A stretch of DNA of 64,000 bases from Clostridia bacterium (GCA_017461985.1 JAFTSA010000010.1:35050-99049); one strand, 5' to 3'; positions 25,228 through 34,080 are shown, counted from the stretch's first letter. Numbers and translations are program-made. Notes: generated by a model not told the origin, from the letters alone.

Positions 25228-26574
25228 ATGTCTTATATTTCAGAAGTCATCGAGCAAACCAAGCTGAGAAACCCCGGTCAACCTCAATTTATGCAAACCG
25301 TTGAAGAAGTCCTGGGCTCAATCGCACCCGCAGTTGAACAAAACGAAAAGAAATTGCGCAAAAACGTGATTTTGGAACGTCTTGTTGAACCCGACCGTCA
25401 AATCATCTTCCGCGTTCCTTGGATGGATGACAACGGTGTCTATCACGTCAACACCGGCTACCGCGTTCAATTCAACAACGCAATCGGCCCTTACAAGGGT
25501 GGCCTCCGCTTCCAAAAGGACGTCAACCTTGACACAATGAAGTTCCTTGCATTTGAACAAACCTTCAAAAACAGCCTCACTTCCCTTCCTATGGGCGGCG
25601 GCAAGGGCGGCAGTGACTTCGACCCCACCGGCAAGAGCGACGATGAAATCATGCGTTTCTGCCAAAGCTTTATGAATGAACTCTATCGTCATATCGGCCC
25701 CAATATGGACGTCCCCGCAGGCGATATGGGCGTTGGTGGACGTGAAATCGGCTATCTCTTCGGTCAATACAAGAAGATCGTCGGCGACTATGAAAACGGC
25801 GTCTTGACAGGCAAAGGCCTCTCCTACGGCGGAAGCCTTATCCGCCCCGAAGCAACCGGCTTTGGCGCAACCTACTTCCTTGACGAAGTGCTCAAACACG
25901 AAGGTCAAACCATTGAAGGAAAGACATTCTGTCTTTCAGGTTTCGGCAACGTGGCATGGGGCGCATCAAAGAAGATTGATGAACTTGGTGGCAAGGTTGT
26001 CACACTGTCAGGCCCTGACGGATTCATCTATGACCCCGATGGCGTCACCGGTGAAAAGATTGACTACCTCCTTGAAATGCGCGCATCCAACCGCAACAGA
26101 GTCCAAGACTACTCAGACAAATTCGGTTGCGACTTCGTGGCAGGCAAAAAGCCTTGGGGCAACGTCAAAGCAGACATCTATATGCCCTGCGCACGTCAAA
26201 ACGAAATCCTTCTTGAAGATGCAAAAGCAATGGTGGCAATGGGCGTGCCCATCCTCAACGAAGTTTCAAATATGCCCACCACCAACGAAGCACTTGCATA
26301 CCTCCAAGCACACGGTGTCCTCGTCACTCCTTCAAAGGCAGTCAACGCAGGCGGTGTTGCAACAAGCGGTCTTGAAATGAGCCAAAACAGTGAAAGACTT
26401 TCATGGCAAGCAGAAGAAGTTGACAGACAACTGAAAAACATCATGAAAGGCATCCACAATCAAATCTGTGATGCACTTGACACCTATGGTCTCCCCTACA
26501 ATCCTGTTGCAGGCGCAAACCTTGCAGGCTTCAAGAAAGTTGCAGACGCAATGCTTGCACAAGGCATCTATTAA
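25228..26574 (+). CDS. gdhA: NADP-type glutamate dehydrogenase
   Basis: A 448-residue hexameric-type glutamate dehydrogenase, which interconverts 2-oxoglutarate plus ammonia and glutamate. Hallmarks are 'GPYKGGLRFQKDVNLDTMKFLAFEQTFKNSLTSLPMGGGKGGSDFDP', with the catalytic lysines, 'DVPAGDMGVGGREIGYLFGQYK', and the Rossmann motif 'SGFGNVAWGA'. Ala in place of the last Gly of GxGxxG is common in the NADP-dependent group. The start at 25228 follows GGGAGG. It is monocistronic and terminated downstream. It probably links nitrogen assimilation to the NADP pool also served by the transhydrogenase at 58.7-63 kb (inference). Confidence 0.95.
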   Translation: MSYISEVIEQTKLRNPGQPQFMQTVEEVLGSIAPAVEQNEKKLRKNVILERLVEPDRQIIFRVPWMDDNGVYHVNTGYRVQFNNAIGPYKGGLRFQKDVNLDTMKFLAFEQTFKNSLTSLPMGGGKGGSDFDPTGKSDDEIMRFCQSFMNELYRHIGPNMDVPAGDMGVGGREIGYLFGQYKKIVGDYENGVLTGKGLSYGGSLIRPEATGFGATYFLDEVLKHEGQTIEGKTFCLSGFGNVAWGASKKIDELGGKVVTLSGPDGFIYDPDGVTGEKIDYLLEMRASNRNRVQDYSDKFGCDFVAGKKPWGNVKADIYMPCARQNEILLEDAKAMVAMGVPILNEVSNMPTTNEALAYLQAHGVLVTPSKAVNAGGVATSGLEMSQNSERLSWQAEEVDRQLKNIMKGIHNQICDALDTYGLPYNPVAGANLAGFKKVADAMLAQGIY

Positions 26575-26603
26575 TCGACAATCTAACCCACTCAATCAAA
26601 CAA

Positions 26604-26634
26604 AACGGCACTCAACGCAGTGCCGTTTTTTTTA
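26604..26634 (+). terminator. terminator after gdhA
   Basis: The stem AACGGCACT-caacgc-AGTGCCGTT is followed by a T8 run. Confidence 0.88.
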
Positions 26635-26699
26635 AGTTATATTGCTCACTACGCTTGCAGTTGTGGTGGGAAGAACTACGCACTTTGCTTGTTCAGTGG

Positions 26700-26990
26700 G
26701 TTCTTATACAAGCACTCACTTTTTCGAAGACGGAATGCGAGGAGCAGTGGCGACGAGGAAGGGAGCGCCGAGCACCAGACGAGAGTACGAAGTTGCGGGT
26801 GCGCTGTGATTTTTTTGCACCAGCGCAACGAGTGGCATAATGAGGCGACGTCGCTTAATGTGCGAGAGCCGAGTGTTGCCCTGCCCGTAGGGCTCTGCCG
26901 TAGGCAGAAGGGGGAAACACGTGAGGAAGGGGGACATATTCTCTCGTGGGATTATGCACTCTACTTTTTGTAGCGTACTTTCCGTACGTG
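26700..26990. repeat. 291-nt structured repeat element, copy 1
   Basis: This stretch is closely similar along its whole length to 41789-42080. Predicted helices: GTTGCG+GGTGC (26792-26802) with GCACC+CGCAAC (26817-26829); a long-range helix AGTGGCATAAT (26831-26841) with ATTATGCACT (26951-26960); small hairpins GCCC-gta-GGGC and CTGCC-gta-GGCAG; and a terminal CGTAC-tttcc-GTACG. ORFs across the two copies are out of register with each other, so it is unlikely to encode protein. The 124 nt between this copy and the next repeat contain another hairpin (GCGATTG/CAATCGC) and GGCGCCAAATGCGCG, resembling the right arm of the 123-nt family. Confidence 0.65.
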
Positions 26991-27114
26991 AGGGTTGGAC
27001 TCGGCGTGTCTGTGCAATAGCGATTGCTACGAAGTCAATCGCGTCCAAAACTAGGCGCCAAATGCGCGACGTGTTTTGCGTATGTTTGCAGTTGGCTTTG
27101 TTTTGCACTCTCCT

Positions 27115-27237
27115 AAAAACGCGATATTTGGATGCATGACAAGAAAAGAAAAAGCCAACGGACAGGAGCGTACTTGTCGTACGTGACTGCTCGGGGGCTT
27201 GAACTTGACACAGTCAGGCGCCAAATAGCGCGTTTTT
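27115..27237. repeat. 123-nt hairpin repeat, copy A
   Basis: Terminal arms AAAAACGCGATATTTGG (27115-27131) and CCAAATAGCGCGTTTTT (27221-27237) pair except for one internal A.G. Inside are TGAC/GTCA, a stem AAGCC/GGCTT, and an apical hairpin CGTAC-ttgtc-GTACG (27169-27183). Related copies lie at 33959-34080 and 43285-43408. Confidence 0.7.
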
Positions 27238-27241
27238 AGTG

Positions 27242-27270
27242 TTGACTTTGAACATAACCCGTGTTATAAT
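27242..27270 (+). promoter_or_regulatory. SCIFF operon promoter
   Basis: TTGACT (27242-27247) and TATAAT (27265-27270) are 17 nt apart. The -35 box begins 5 nt after the right arm of the hairpin repeat. Confidence 0.8.
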
Positions 27271-27303
27271 CAATAAAAATCAAGATTTTTATGGAGGCTA
27301 TTT

Positions 27304-27453
27304 ATGAAGCACATCAAAACATTGAAAACCCGTGACCTTTGCAAGAGCGCACAAAACGGCGGCTGTGGTGAATGCCAAACTTCTTGCCAATCTGCTTGCA
27401 AGACCAGCTGTGGCATCGCAAACCAAAAGTGCGAAAACACAAAAAAGAACTAA
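27304..27453 (+). CDS. SCIFF ranthipeptide precursor
   Basis: A 49-residue Cys-rich peptide: MKHIKTLKTRDLCKSAQ..., then CGECQTSCQSACKTSCGI. It matches the SCIFF ('six Cys in forty-five') family found across Clostridia. It has seven cysteines (13, 21, 24, 28, 32, 36, 43), with the N-terminal MKHIKTL acting as recognition leader. The radical SAM maturase at 27550 forms thioether crosslinks between these cysteines and neighbouring residues. GGAGG precedes the ATG. The exported or signalling role of mature SCIFF is not settled. Confidence 0.95.
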   Translation: MKHIKTLKTRDLCKSAQNGGCGECQTSCQSACKTSCGIANQKCENTKKN

Positions 27454-27508
27454 TTTAGTCATCTCAACCTAAATGGGTGTGGCTTTTGCCCACTATTAAG
27501 GATCAATC

Positions 27509-27548
27509 GGGCACACTTTTCACATCGTGGCAGTGTGCTTTCTTTTTC
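27509..27548 (+). terminator. attenuator-like hairpin between SCIFF and maturase
   Basis: The stem GCACACT (27511-27517) / AGTGTGC (27532-27538) is followed by TTTCTTTTT, directly before the maturase ATG. It could reduce maturase expression relative to the peptide. It also occupies the place where the maturase ribosome binding site would be expected. Confidence 0.6.
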
Positions 27549-27549
27549 T

Positions 27550-28923
27550 ATGATACATCAATTCAAACAAGGTGGTCTTTGTGTTGTAGTTGACGTCTTT
27601 TCAGGTGCAATTCACTTGGTGGACGACGTGGCGTACGACATAATTGCTCTCTACGAAACCACTGAAAAGGAACAAATTGTAAACACTCTCGTGGAAAAAT
27701 ACGCCCACGAGAATTTGTCACGTGAAGAAATCGGTGAGTGCTATGACGAAATCACTGAACTGAAAAATGAGGGCAAACTCTTCTCCCCCGACACCTTTGC
27801 ACCCATCTCAAACAAGTTGAAGGAAAAGACGTCGGGTGTTGTAAAGGCACTGTGTCTGCACGTGGCGCACACCTGCAACCTTAACTGCGCATATTGTTTT
27901 GCAAGTCAAGGCAAATATTCTGGTGAAAGAGCGGTTATGAGTGAAGAAGTGGGCAAACGCGCCCTTGACTTCCTCATTGAAAATTCTGGCACTCGTCACA
28001 ACCTTGAAGTTGACTTCTTCGGCGGTGAGCCTCTTATGAATTTTGACGTGGTCAAAAATCTTGTGGCTTATGCCCGTGAAAGAGAAAAGGAAACAGGCAA
28101 AAACTTCCGCTTTACCCTCACCACCAACGGCATGCTCATTGACGATGACGTCATCGATTTTGCAAACCGTGAGATGAGCAACGTGGTCCTCTCCCTTGAC
28201 GGCAGAAAGGAAATCCACGATGAATTCCGTGTGGACTATGCAGGCAAAGGTAGTTTTGACAAGATTGTGCCCAAATTCCAAAAGTTGGTGGAAGCAAGAG
28301 GGGGCAAGGACTACTATATGCGTGGCACTTTCACCCACCGCAATCCTGACTTTGTCAACGACATCCGCACTATGCTTGACCTAGGCTTTGACGAGCTGAG
28401 CATGGAGCCTGTGGTATGCGCACCCGATGACCCTGCCGCCCTCAACGACAGTGACCTTGAAATGGTGATGCAACAATATGAAGAGTTGGCGTCACTTATG
28501 CTTGAGCGCAGACGTCAATGCAAGCCCTTCACCTTCTATCACTACATGATAGACCTTTCTGGTGGCCCTTGCATCTACAAGCGTGTGTCCGGTTGCGGAA
28601 GCGGAACTGAATATATGGCAGTCACCCCTTGGGGAGACCTTTACCCTTGCCACCAATTTGTGGGGGATGAAAAGTTCAAGCTGGGTGACATCTACAACGG
28701 CGTCACCAACACTGCTCTACAAAACGAATTCAAACAGTGCAACGTCTATGCTCACCCTGAGTGCAACGACTGTTGGGCAAAACTGTACTGCTCTGGCGGT
28801 TGCGCCGCAAACGCATATCACGCCACCGGCAAGATAACCGGCATCTATGAAAATGGTTGCAAACTTTTCCGCAAACGTATGGAATGCGCCATCTTCCTTG
28901 AAGCCATGAAAACCCTTGAATAA
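27550..28923 (+). CDS. SCIFF radical SAM maturase (thioether-forming)
   Basis: A 457-residue radical SAM/SPASM enzyme. The N-terminal ~95 residues form the peptide-recognition domain ('MIHQFKQGGLCVVVDVFSGAIHLVD'). The SAM cluster motif is C109-x3-C113-x2-C116 ('TCNLNCAYCFA'). 'DFFGGEPLMNFDVV' is the GGE motif. The C-terminal SPASM domain carries cysteines in 'GPCIYKRVSGCGSGTEYMAVTPWGDLYPCHQF' and 'ECNDCWAKLYCSGGC' for auxiliary clusters. It matures the SCIFF peptide encoded 97 nt upstream. I chose ATG 27550 from the conserved start; an in-frame GTG at 27535 also exists and no strong ribosome binding site is visible. Confidence 0.95.
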   Translation: MIHQFKQGGLCVVVDVFSGAIHLVDDVAYDIIALYETTEKEQIVNTLVEKYAHENLSREEIGECYDEITELKNEGKLFSPDTFAPISNKLKEKTSGVVKALCLHVAHTCNLNCAYCFASQGKYSGERAVMSEEVGKRALDFLIENSGTRHNLEVDFFGGEPLMNFDVVKNLVAYAREREKETGKNFRFTLTTNGMLIDDDVIDFANREMSNVVLSLDGRKEIHDEFRVDYAGKGSFDKIVPKFQKLVEARGGKDYYMRGTFTHRNPDFVNDIRTMLDLGFDELSMEPVVCAPDDPAALNDSDLEMVMQQYEELASLMLERRRQCKPFTFYHYMIDLSGGPCIYKRVSGCGSGTEYMAVTPWGDLYPCHQFVGDEKFKLGDIYNGVTNTALQNEFKQCNVYAHPECNDCWAKLYCSGGCAANAYHATGKITGIYENGCKLFRKRMECAIFLEAMKTLE

Positions 28924-28924
28924 A

Positions 28925-30256
28925 ATGAAAACACCCATCATCGACTTTGTAAGAAAATACGCCCTGTCCTCATCCGTGCGTTTGCATATGCCCGGACACA
29001 AAGGCGTTTCTTTTTTTGGAGTTGAAAAGTGGGATATCACCGAGATAACAGGCGCGGACGTTTTGTACATCGCAAAGGGTGTCATAAAGGAAAGTGAAAT
29101 GAATGCAACGTCTCTTTTTGACAGCGCCCTCACCCTCTATTCAACAGAGGGCTCATCACTTTCAATCCGTGCAATGTTGCACCTGGTGAAGACCTACGCT
29201 GGTGCCAACGGCAAGAGTGCAAAGGTGATTGCAGGACGCAACGCACACAAAACTTTCGTGTCTGCATCTGCCCTTCTTGACATTGACGTCAAATGGCTCT
29301 ATTCAACAGAAAATGGGGTTTTAAGTTGCAAAACCCACCTTTCAACCCTTGAAAATGCAATTTTAGAAGAAAATCCAGTTGCAGTCTATATCACAAGCCC
29401 CGACTATCTTGGGGGCGTTGAAGACGTCAAGTCTATTGCAGAAATCTGTCATAAACACGGAGTGATTCTCCTTGTTGACAATGCTCACGGAGGGTATCTC
29501 AAATTTGTGGATGATGGCAATCACCCCCTTGATTTAGGGGCAGACCTTGTGTGTGATTCCGCCCACAAAACACTGCCCGCACTGACTGGGGCAGGCTATC
29601 TGCATATAGGCAAAACCGCACCCGATTTCTTCAAAGACAATGGGGAAAATGCTTTGTCACTTTACGCTAGCACTTCCCCTTCATACCTCATCTTGCAATC
29701 CCTTGACAACCTTAACAAAGTGCTGTCTTCTCACCCCGACTACTTCAAAAAGACGGTGGCAAAGGTGGACGAATTGAAGGATTTGCTTGTTGGTGCAGGA
29801 CATACCCTTGTGGGTGATGAAAAGATGAAAATCACCATTTCCACAAAACCCTACGGCTATGAGGGAAACCACTTTGCAGACCTGCTTGAAGACAAAGGTA
29901 TTGTGGTTGAATTTGCAGACCGTGACTTCGTGACGATGATGTTTTCACCCTGCAACAAGAGTGGAGATTTCAAAAAGACAGCAAAAGCAATCCTCTCAAT
30001 AGAAAGAAAACAACCTATCCTTGACTTGCCCCCTTCATCACCTATCCTTGAAAAAGGTATGTCGATGCACTCTGCGCTTTTTGCACCCAGTGAAGAGGTG
30101 GCAGTGGACAAGGCAATAGGCAGAATCCTTGCAACACCCACTGTGTCCTGCCCTCCTGCAATCCCTATTGCGGTGTGCGGTGAGGTCATTGACGAAAAGG
30201 CTGTCGAGGTGTTTAAATACTACCGCATCAACACTATTCTTGTTGTGAAGGAATAA
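28925..30256 (+). CDS. Orn/Lys/Arg decarboxylase-family PLP enzyme
   Basis: A 443-residue fold-type I PLP enzyme of the SpeA/YaaO-like group. It begins 'TPIIDFVRKYALSSSVRLHMPGHKG', the hallmark of the family. The PLP lysine lies in 'DLVCDSAHKTLPALTGAGYLH'. The C-terminal domain ends 'LATPTVSCPPAIPIAVCGEVI'. It probably decarboxylates lysine, arginine or ornithine to a polyamine precursor, but the specificity cannot be read. It is shorter than the large decarboxylases, as usual in Firmicutes. It begins 1 nt after the stop of the SCIFF maturase, so the two are co-transcribed. Confidence 0.88.
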   Translation: MKTPIIDFVRKYALSSSVRLHMPGHKGVSFFGVEKWDITEITGADVLYIAKGVIKESEMNATSLFDSALTLYSTEGSSLSIRAMLHLVKTYAGANGKSAKVIAGRNAHKTFVSASALLDIDVKWLYSTENGVLSCKTHLSTLENAILEENPVAVYITSPDYLGGVEDVKSIAEICHKHGVILLVDNAHGGYLKFVDDGNHPLDLGADLVCDSAHKTLPALTGAGYLHIGKTAPDFFKDNGENALSLYASTSPSYLILQSLDNLNKVLSSHPDYFKKTVAKVDELKDLLVGAGHTLVGDEKMKITISTKPYGYEGNHFADLLEDKGIVVEFADRDFVTMMFSPCNKSGDFKKTAKAILSIERKQPILDLPPSSPILEKGMSMHSALFAPSEEVAVDKAIGRILATPTVSCPPAIPIAVCGEVIDEKAVEVFKYYRINTILVVKE

Positions 30257-30285
30257 ACTGATAAAAAACCATAAAGGAATACACT

Positions 30286-31470
30286 ATGGGCAAAACCGGA
30301 AAAAGAGTGGCAAAAAAATCCGCTAAAAAGGCAGTGAAAAAGGCCTACAAACAAAATCCTAAAGCGTTTATCATCACCGCCGTTGCAATCGTGCTTATCG
30401 TTGCAATCGCTGTGGCGGTGCTTTACTTTGGCTTCCCCGAAAAGTGGGATATGGTCATTGGCCTCATTGTTGGAGATAGGACTCCTGCTGGCAGTGACGG
30501 CGGCAATCACCCCCTTCAAAGAGGAGATGGTGACCTGCAAGTGCACTTCATCAACGTGGGACAAGGGGATTGCATACTTATCCTCTTCCCTGACGGCAAA
30601 GAGATGCTCATTGACTGCGCCAACTACAACGATAACGGTTCAATCAGGGAAAGCACTCTTGACTATATCGGCAGATACGTCACAGACGGACAAATCGACT
30701 ATCTTATGGTCACCCACGGGGACAGTGACCACATCTACTTTGTAGACGAAGTCCTCTACGCCTATGACGTGGACAATATCTATATGCCCTTCATTTTGGC
30801 AGAGCCTACAAACGAGGCAAAGGCAGAAGCTGTGGCAAACTTGCCTGCCGACAAACTGGCACTCTTCACCGATGACGACACTCTTACAAGCGGTGTGTAT
30901 GCAGATTTCTTCATCGCTGCCCTCAGTGAAGAAGGAGCAAACATCATGTTCAACATGGGCAACTTCTCTATTTCTGCCGACACCTATCGCATTGACTTCT
31001 ACGGCTACACCGCAGAGGACTGGGAAAACACAGGCCTCAGTCACGCAGAAGCAAAAAACGCAGTGTCACCTATCGGCATACTTGAATACAACGGCAGACG
31101 TGTTGTTCTCACTGGTGACAGCAACGAAATCAACGAGCCTAAGTTTATCGCTCAATTCAGTGTCGACGTCCTTGACTGCGACGTGTTGAAGGTTGGTCAT
31201 CACGGCAGTGCAACCTCATCAACAAGAGAATTTTTGGACTTTGTGGACTGCGAATATGCAATCATCAGTTGCAATGCAAGTGGCAACACCTTTGAGCATC
31301 CTCGTCAAGCCACCCTTGACAGATTCATCGCAGACAATATGACAATCTACCGCACCGACCTTCACGGCACAATCCTTCTTGAAATTGACGGCGAAGGCAA
31401 TATGACCTTTGCAACAGACTACAATCCCCCTGCAAGCGACGTGCTGAAAGGAGCAGACACCGTAGCATAA
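30286..31470 (+). CDS. ComEC-like metallo-beta-lactamase-fold protein, membrane anchored
   Basis: A 394-residue protein with a Lys-rich N terminus (1-27), one transmembrane helix (about 28-50) and an external metallo-beta-lactamase domain. The metal motif is 'THGDSDH' (H144, D146, D148, H149); later ligand segments are 'VVLTGDSNE' and 'KVGHHGSATSSTREFL', the arrangement of the ComEC/Rec2 hydrolase domain. It lacks the multi-helix competence channel, so DNA uptake is not implied; an extracellular nuclease or phosphodiesterase is plausible. The start follows AAAGGAA. It lies in the same direction as the preceding gene. Confidence 0.82.
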   Translation: MGKTGKRVAKKSAKKAVKKAYKQNPKAFIITAVAIVLIVAIAVAVLYFGFPEKWDMVIGLIVGDRTPAGSDGGNHPLQRGDGDLQVHFINVGQGDCILILFPDGKEMLIDCANYNDNGSIRESTLDYIGRYVTDGQIDYLMVTHGDSDHIYFVDEVLYAYDVDNIYMPFILAEPTNEAKAEAVANLPADKLALFTDDDTLTSGVYADFFIAALSEEGANIMFNMGNFSISADTYRIDFYGYTAEDWENTGLSHAEAKNAVSPIGILEYNGRRVVLTGDSNEINEPKFIAQFSVDVLDCDVLKVGHHGSATSSTREFLDFVDCEYAIISCNASGNTFEHPRQATLDRFIADNMTIYRTDLHGTILLEIDGEGNMTFATDYNPPASDVLKGADTVA

Positions 31471-31480
31471 CTTTGGCGTA

Positions 31481-31570
31481 AGCGTGCGTGAGTGTGTGAA
31501 CGCACGCGCACTTATACAACCGCACGAAATCAAGTATTAAAAAGGCAACTTTGTTTGCCTTTTTATTTTT
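31481..31570 (+). terminator. hairpin and terminator after the ComEC-like gene
   Basis: A GC-rich hairpin GCGTGCGT/ACGCACGC (31481-31509) is followed by the terminator AAAGGCAA-cttt-GTTTGCCTTT with a T-rich run (31539-31570). Confidence 0.75.
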
Positions 31571-31639
31571 TGAAAAAAGTGCTACTTTCGCCCAGTTTTC
31601 ACTATTGAAAAACCGTCGTTTCTATGTTATACTCCTCTT

Positions 31640-32509
31640 ATGAACAAAGACGCCCTCAAAAAATCCATATTGTTGATTGCTGTAATAATCGCACTGAACG
31701 TTGGTCTTGCCATAGCCAAACTTTACGTTGGCTTGTCTTCCAACAGCCTTTGCATTATGCTGGACAGCATCAACAGTTTCCTTGACGTGCTCACCGCAAT
31801 TGCATCCGTCATTGCCCTTGCAGTGGTGATGAAGTCAAGAGAGGACGCACCCTACGGCAGAAGTGAATACCTTGCCTCCTTTGTGGTGTCTGTGGTGGCA
31901 GTTGTCCTTGGAGGGCTTTTCCTCATCCGCTCAGTCAACCGCCTTGCAATGCCTGAGCCCGTATGGTTTGGGGTTGAAAGCACCGCTATCATCTCTGTGG
32001 CAATAGCGGTCAAGTTGGGCATTGGTGTCACTTGCCATATCCTCAACAAAAAGCTGAACTCTGTGGCGGTCAAGGCGATTATGCTGGACAGTTTCCTTGA
32101 CGTGGGCGTGACAACAACATCCCTTGTGTCCTACGTTGTGTCCGGCTACGTTGACTACGCAGTAGACGCAATCCTTGGCATAGTGCTCAGCGTAGTCATC
32201 ATAATCTTCGCAGTAAAGATGGTCGTCAGCAGTGTGAAGACAATAGTCGTCGGTGACAAGTGCGAAGATGAAAAGGAAATCATTGAAAATATCATCAGTA
32301 GCACGGACAAAGTCCGTGAAGTAGGCAAAATCACCTTCCACGACTACGGCACTCACCAAAAAATCTGCGTTGTTGAAGTGGTCTATGACAGCGACAGCCT
32401 TGACGAGGTGACGGATATATCCCTCTCCCTCACAAACAAAATTTTTGAACAAACTGGGATAAAGGCACAAATCCTGCCCTTGTCCTGTAAAGGAGAAAAA
32501 TATGAGTGA
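31640..32509 (+). CDS. cation diffusion facilitator family transporter
   Basis: A 289-residue protein with about six transmembrane helices and a C-terminal cytoplasmic ferredoxin-like domain (about 210-289, 'VREVGKITFHDYGTHQKICVVEVVYDSDSLDEVTDISLSLTNKIFE'). Acidic residues 'IMLDSINSFLD' in helix 2 and 'MLDSFLD' in helix 5 occupy the metal-site positions. Canonical zinc CDFs carry His/Asp there, so an Asp-only site hints at manganese or iron (inference). It overlaps the following phosphoesterase by 8 nt. Confidence 0.85.
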   Translation: MNKDALKKSILLIAVIIALNVGLAIAKLYVGLSSNSLCIMLDSINSFLDVLTAIASVIALAVVMKSREDAPYGRSEYLASFVVSVVAVVLGGLFLIRSVNRLAMPEPVWFGVESTAIISVAIAVKLGIGVTCHILNKKLNSVAVKAIMLDSFLDVGVTTTSLVSYVVSGYVDYAVDAILGIVLSVVIIIFAVKMVVSSVKTIVVGDKCEDEKEIIENIISSTDKVREVGKITFHDYGTHQKICVVEVVYDSDSLDEVTDISLSLTNKIFEQTGIKAQILPLSCKGEKYE

Positions 32510-33851
32510 AGAAATGAACGAAGTCTTTGAACAAGACAAGAAAGGCATCCTTGGGGACACCCCCAAAAAGGGCAAAAAGAAAGTTCTCACCCCTGAACAA
32601 AAGAAAAAGAGAACAAAAAAAGCCCTCATCATCACTGGTGCAATTCTAGGTGCACTTGTCATCTTCTTTGGCAGTTGCGCCATTGCAAACGTGGTGGGTG
32701 TGAATGCTCTCATCAAGCAAGCAGAAAATATGTCTGCCGTTGAGTACGCCGAAGGCACTCAACTTGTCCCCGTCAAGGACAGTGACGGATATTGGACCTT
32801 CACCACTGACGATGATTTCACCGTCATGCAATTCACCGACGTACACATCGGTGGCGGTTGTTTCTCATCACAGACAGACCCTTGGGCAATGAACGCCGTT
32901 GCCACAATGATCCGTCAACAAAAGCCCGACCTTGTTGTGGTCACTGGTGACATCGCATACCCTGTTGTTTTCCAAGCAGGCACTCTCAACAACCTGAGCG
33001 CAACAAAGATATTTGCCAACATGATGGAGTCACTTGGAGTGTACTGGACTTTCTCATTTGGCAACCACGACACAGAGGCATATTCCTACTACTCACGTGA
33101 AGACATCTGTGACTACTATGAGAGCCAAAACTTCAAGTATTGCTTGTTCAACAGAGGCTTCCACGGTGATGACAAAGGCTATGGCAACAACATCATCAAG
33201 GTGAAAAATAGCGCCGGCATCGTCACCCAAGCAATCGTCACTTTGGACAGTCACAGCTATATTGACGGCGACATCCTCGGCCTTGCATGGAAATACGACA
33301 ATTTGCACGATAGCCAAGTTAATTGGTACAAAACCGAGATACAAAAGCTTGTTTCTGCAAATATGGCAATCGATCCCACCGCAACTGAACTCAAAAATTT
33401 GGCATTCCTCCACATCCCTACAATGGAGTATAGAGATGCTTGGAAAGAGTACGTTGAAGCAGGCAACAAGGACACCACCAACGTCAAGTTTGACTTTGGT
33501 GTCATGGGTGAAAGTGACGGCAACAAAAACGGTGTCAAGACTTGGGGTATCTACTGCGGTATGGAACCTTGCTCTTTCTTTGAAGCAGGTCTTGAAAGCG
33601 GACTCCAAGGCATCTTCTGTGGCCACGACCACTACAACAACTTCTCCGTCTTCTACAACGGTGGTGAGGGTGACAAGTATATCCGCCTCACCTACGGTAT
33701 GAGCACTGACTATCTTGCCTACCCCGGCATCTTCAAGGAACACAGCCAACGTGGTTGCACAGTCATCACCGTAAAGCCTGACGGAAGCTTTGACGTTGAA
33801 GCAAAGAACTACTACACCGACTTTGAAAACGTCCCTCACGAAAAAGACTAA
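32502..33851 (+). CDS. membrane-anchored calcineurin-like metallophosphoesterase
   Basis: A 449-residue protein with a basic cytoplasmic segment (1-40), one transmembrane helix (about 41-62) and an extracytoplasmic phosphoesterase. The full metal set is present: 'FTDVHIGG' (D113, H115), 'VVTGDIAYP' (D150), 'FGNHDTE' (N188, H189), 'LHIPTMEY' (H304) and 'IFCGHDHYNNF'. It resembles purple-acid-phosphatase or DUF4080-free calcineurin enzymes acting outside the cell on phosphoesters. The start follows AAAGGAG within the upstream gene, so it is translationally coupled to the metal transporter, which may relate to its metal supply (inference). Confidence 0.88.
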   Translation: MSEEMNEVFEQDKKGILGDTPKKGKKKVLTPEQKKKRTKKALIITGAILGALVIFFGSCAIANVVGVNALIKQAENMSAVEYAEGTQLVPVKDSDGYWTFTTDDDFTVMQFTDVHIGGGCFSSQTDPWAMNAVATMIRQQKPDLVVVTGDIAYPVVFQAGTLNNLSATKIFANMMESLGVYWTFSFGNHDTEAYSYYSREDICDYYESQNFKYCLFNRGFHGDDKGYGNNIIKVKNSAGIVTQAIVTLDSHSYIDGDILGLAWKYDNLHDSQVNWYKTEIQKLVSANMAIDPTATELKNLAFLHIPTMEYRDAWKEYVEAGNKDTTNVKFDFGVMGESDGNKNGVKTWGIYCGMEPCSFFEAGLESGLQGIFCGHDHYNNFSVFYNGGEGDKYIRLTYGMSTDYLAYPGIFKEHSQRGCTVITVKPDGSFDVEAKNYYTDFENVPHEKD

Positions 33852-33867
33852 TCTTCACAAACATACA

Positions 33868-33900
33868 AAAAGGACTGACTTGGGTCAGTCCTTTTTTTTG
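33868..33900 (+). terminator. terminator after the phosphoesterase gene
   Basis: The stem AAGGACTGAC-ttgg-GTCAGTCCTT is followed by a T run. Confidence 0.9.
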
Positions 33901-33958
33901 TTTTTTTGCCATATAAAACAGAATGTTAATATTTCTCAGGATATTGCTTTAAACAACC

Positions 33959-34080
33959 AAAACACAATATTTTGATGTATAACGAGAAAAGCCCGTTGTA
34001 AGCCGACCGAAGCATACTTGTCGTATGTGAGGGTGGAAAACAGCGGGCTTGACAAAGTTAGACGCAAAATAGTGTGTTTT
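33959..34080. repeat. 123-nt hairpin repeat, copy C (diverged)
   Basis: Arms AAAACACAATATTTTG (33959-33974) and CAAAATAGTGTGTTTT (34065-34080) pair with the same single A.G mismatch as the other copies, although the sequence differs. Inner helices TAAC/GTTA and AAGCCCGTTGT/ACAGCGGGCTT and the apical CATAC-ttgtc-GTATG also carry compensatory changes relative to copies A and B. Length is 122 nt. Confidence 0.7.

Noticed and set aside
26716..27108. 130-codon minus-strand ORF across the 291-nt repeat
   Set aside because: The matching repeat at 41789-42080 has its ORF in a different register, there is no ribosome binding site, and changes between copies preserve RNA pairing, not codons.
30286..31470. 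competence channel protein ComEC
   Set aside because: Only the metallo-beta-lactamase part is present, with a single membrane anchor; the channel domain and other com genes are absent.
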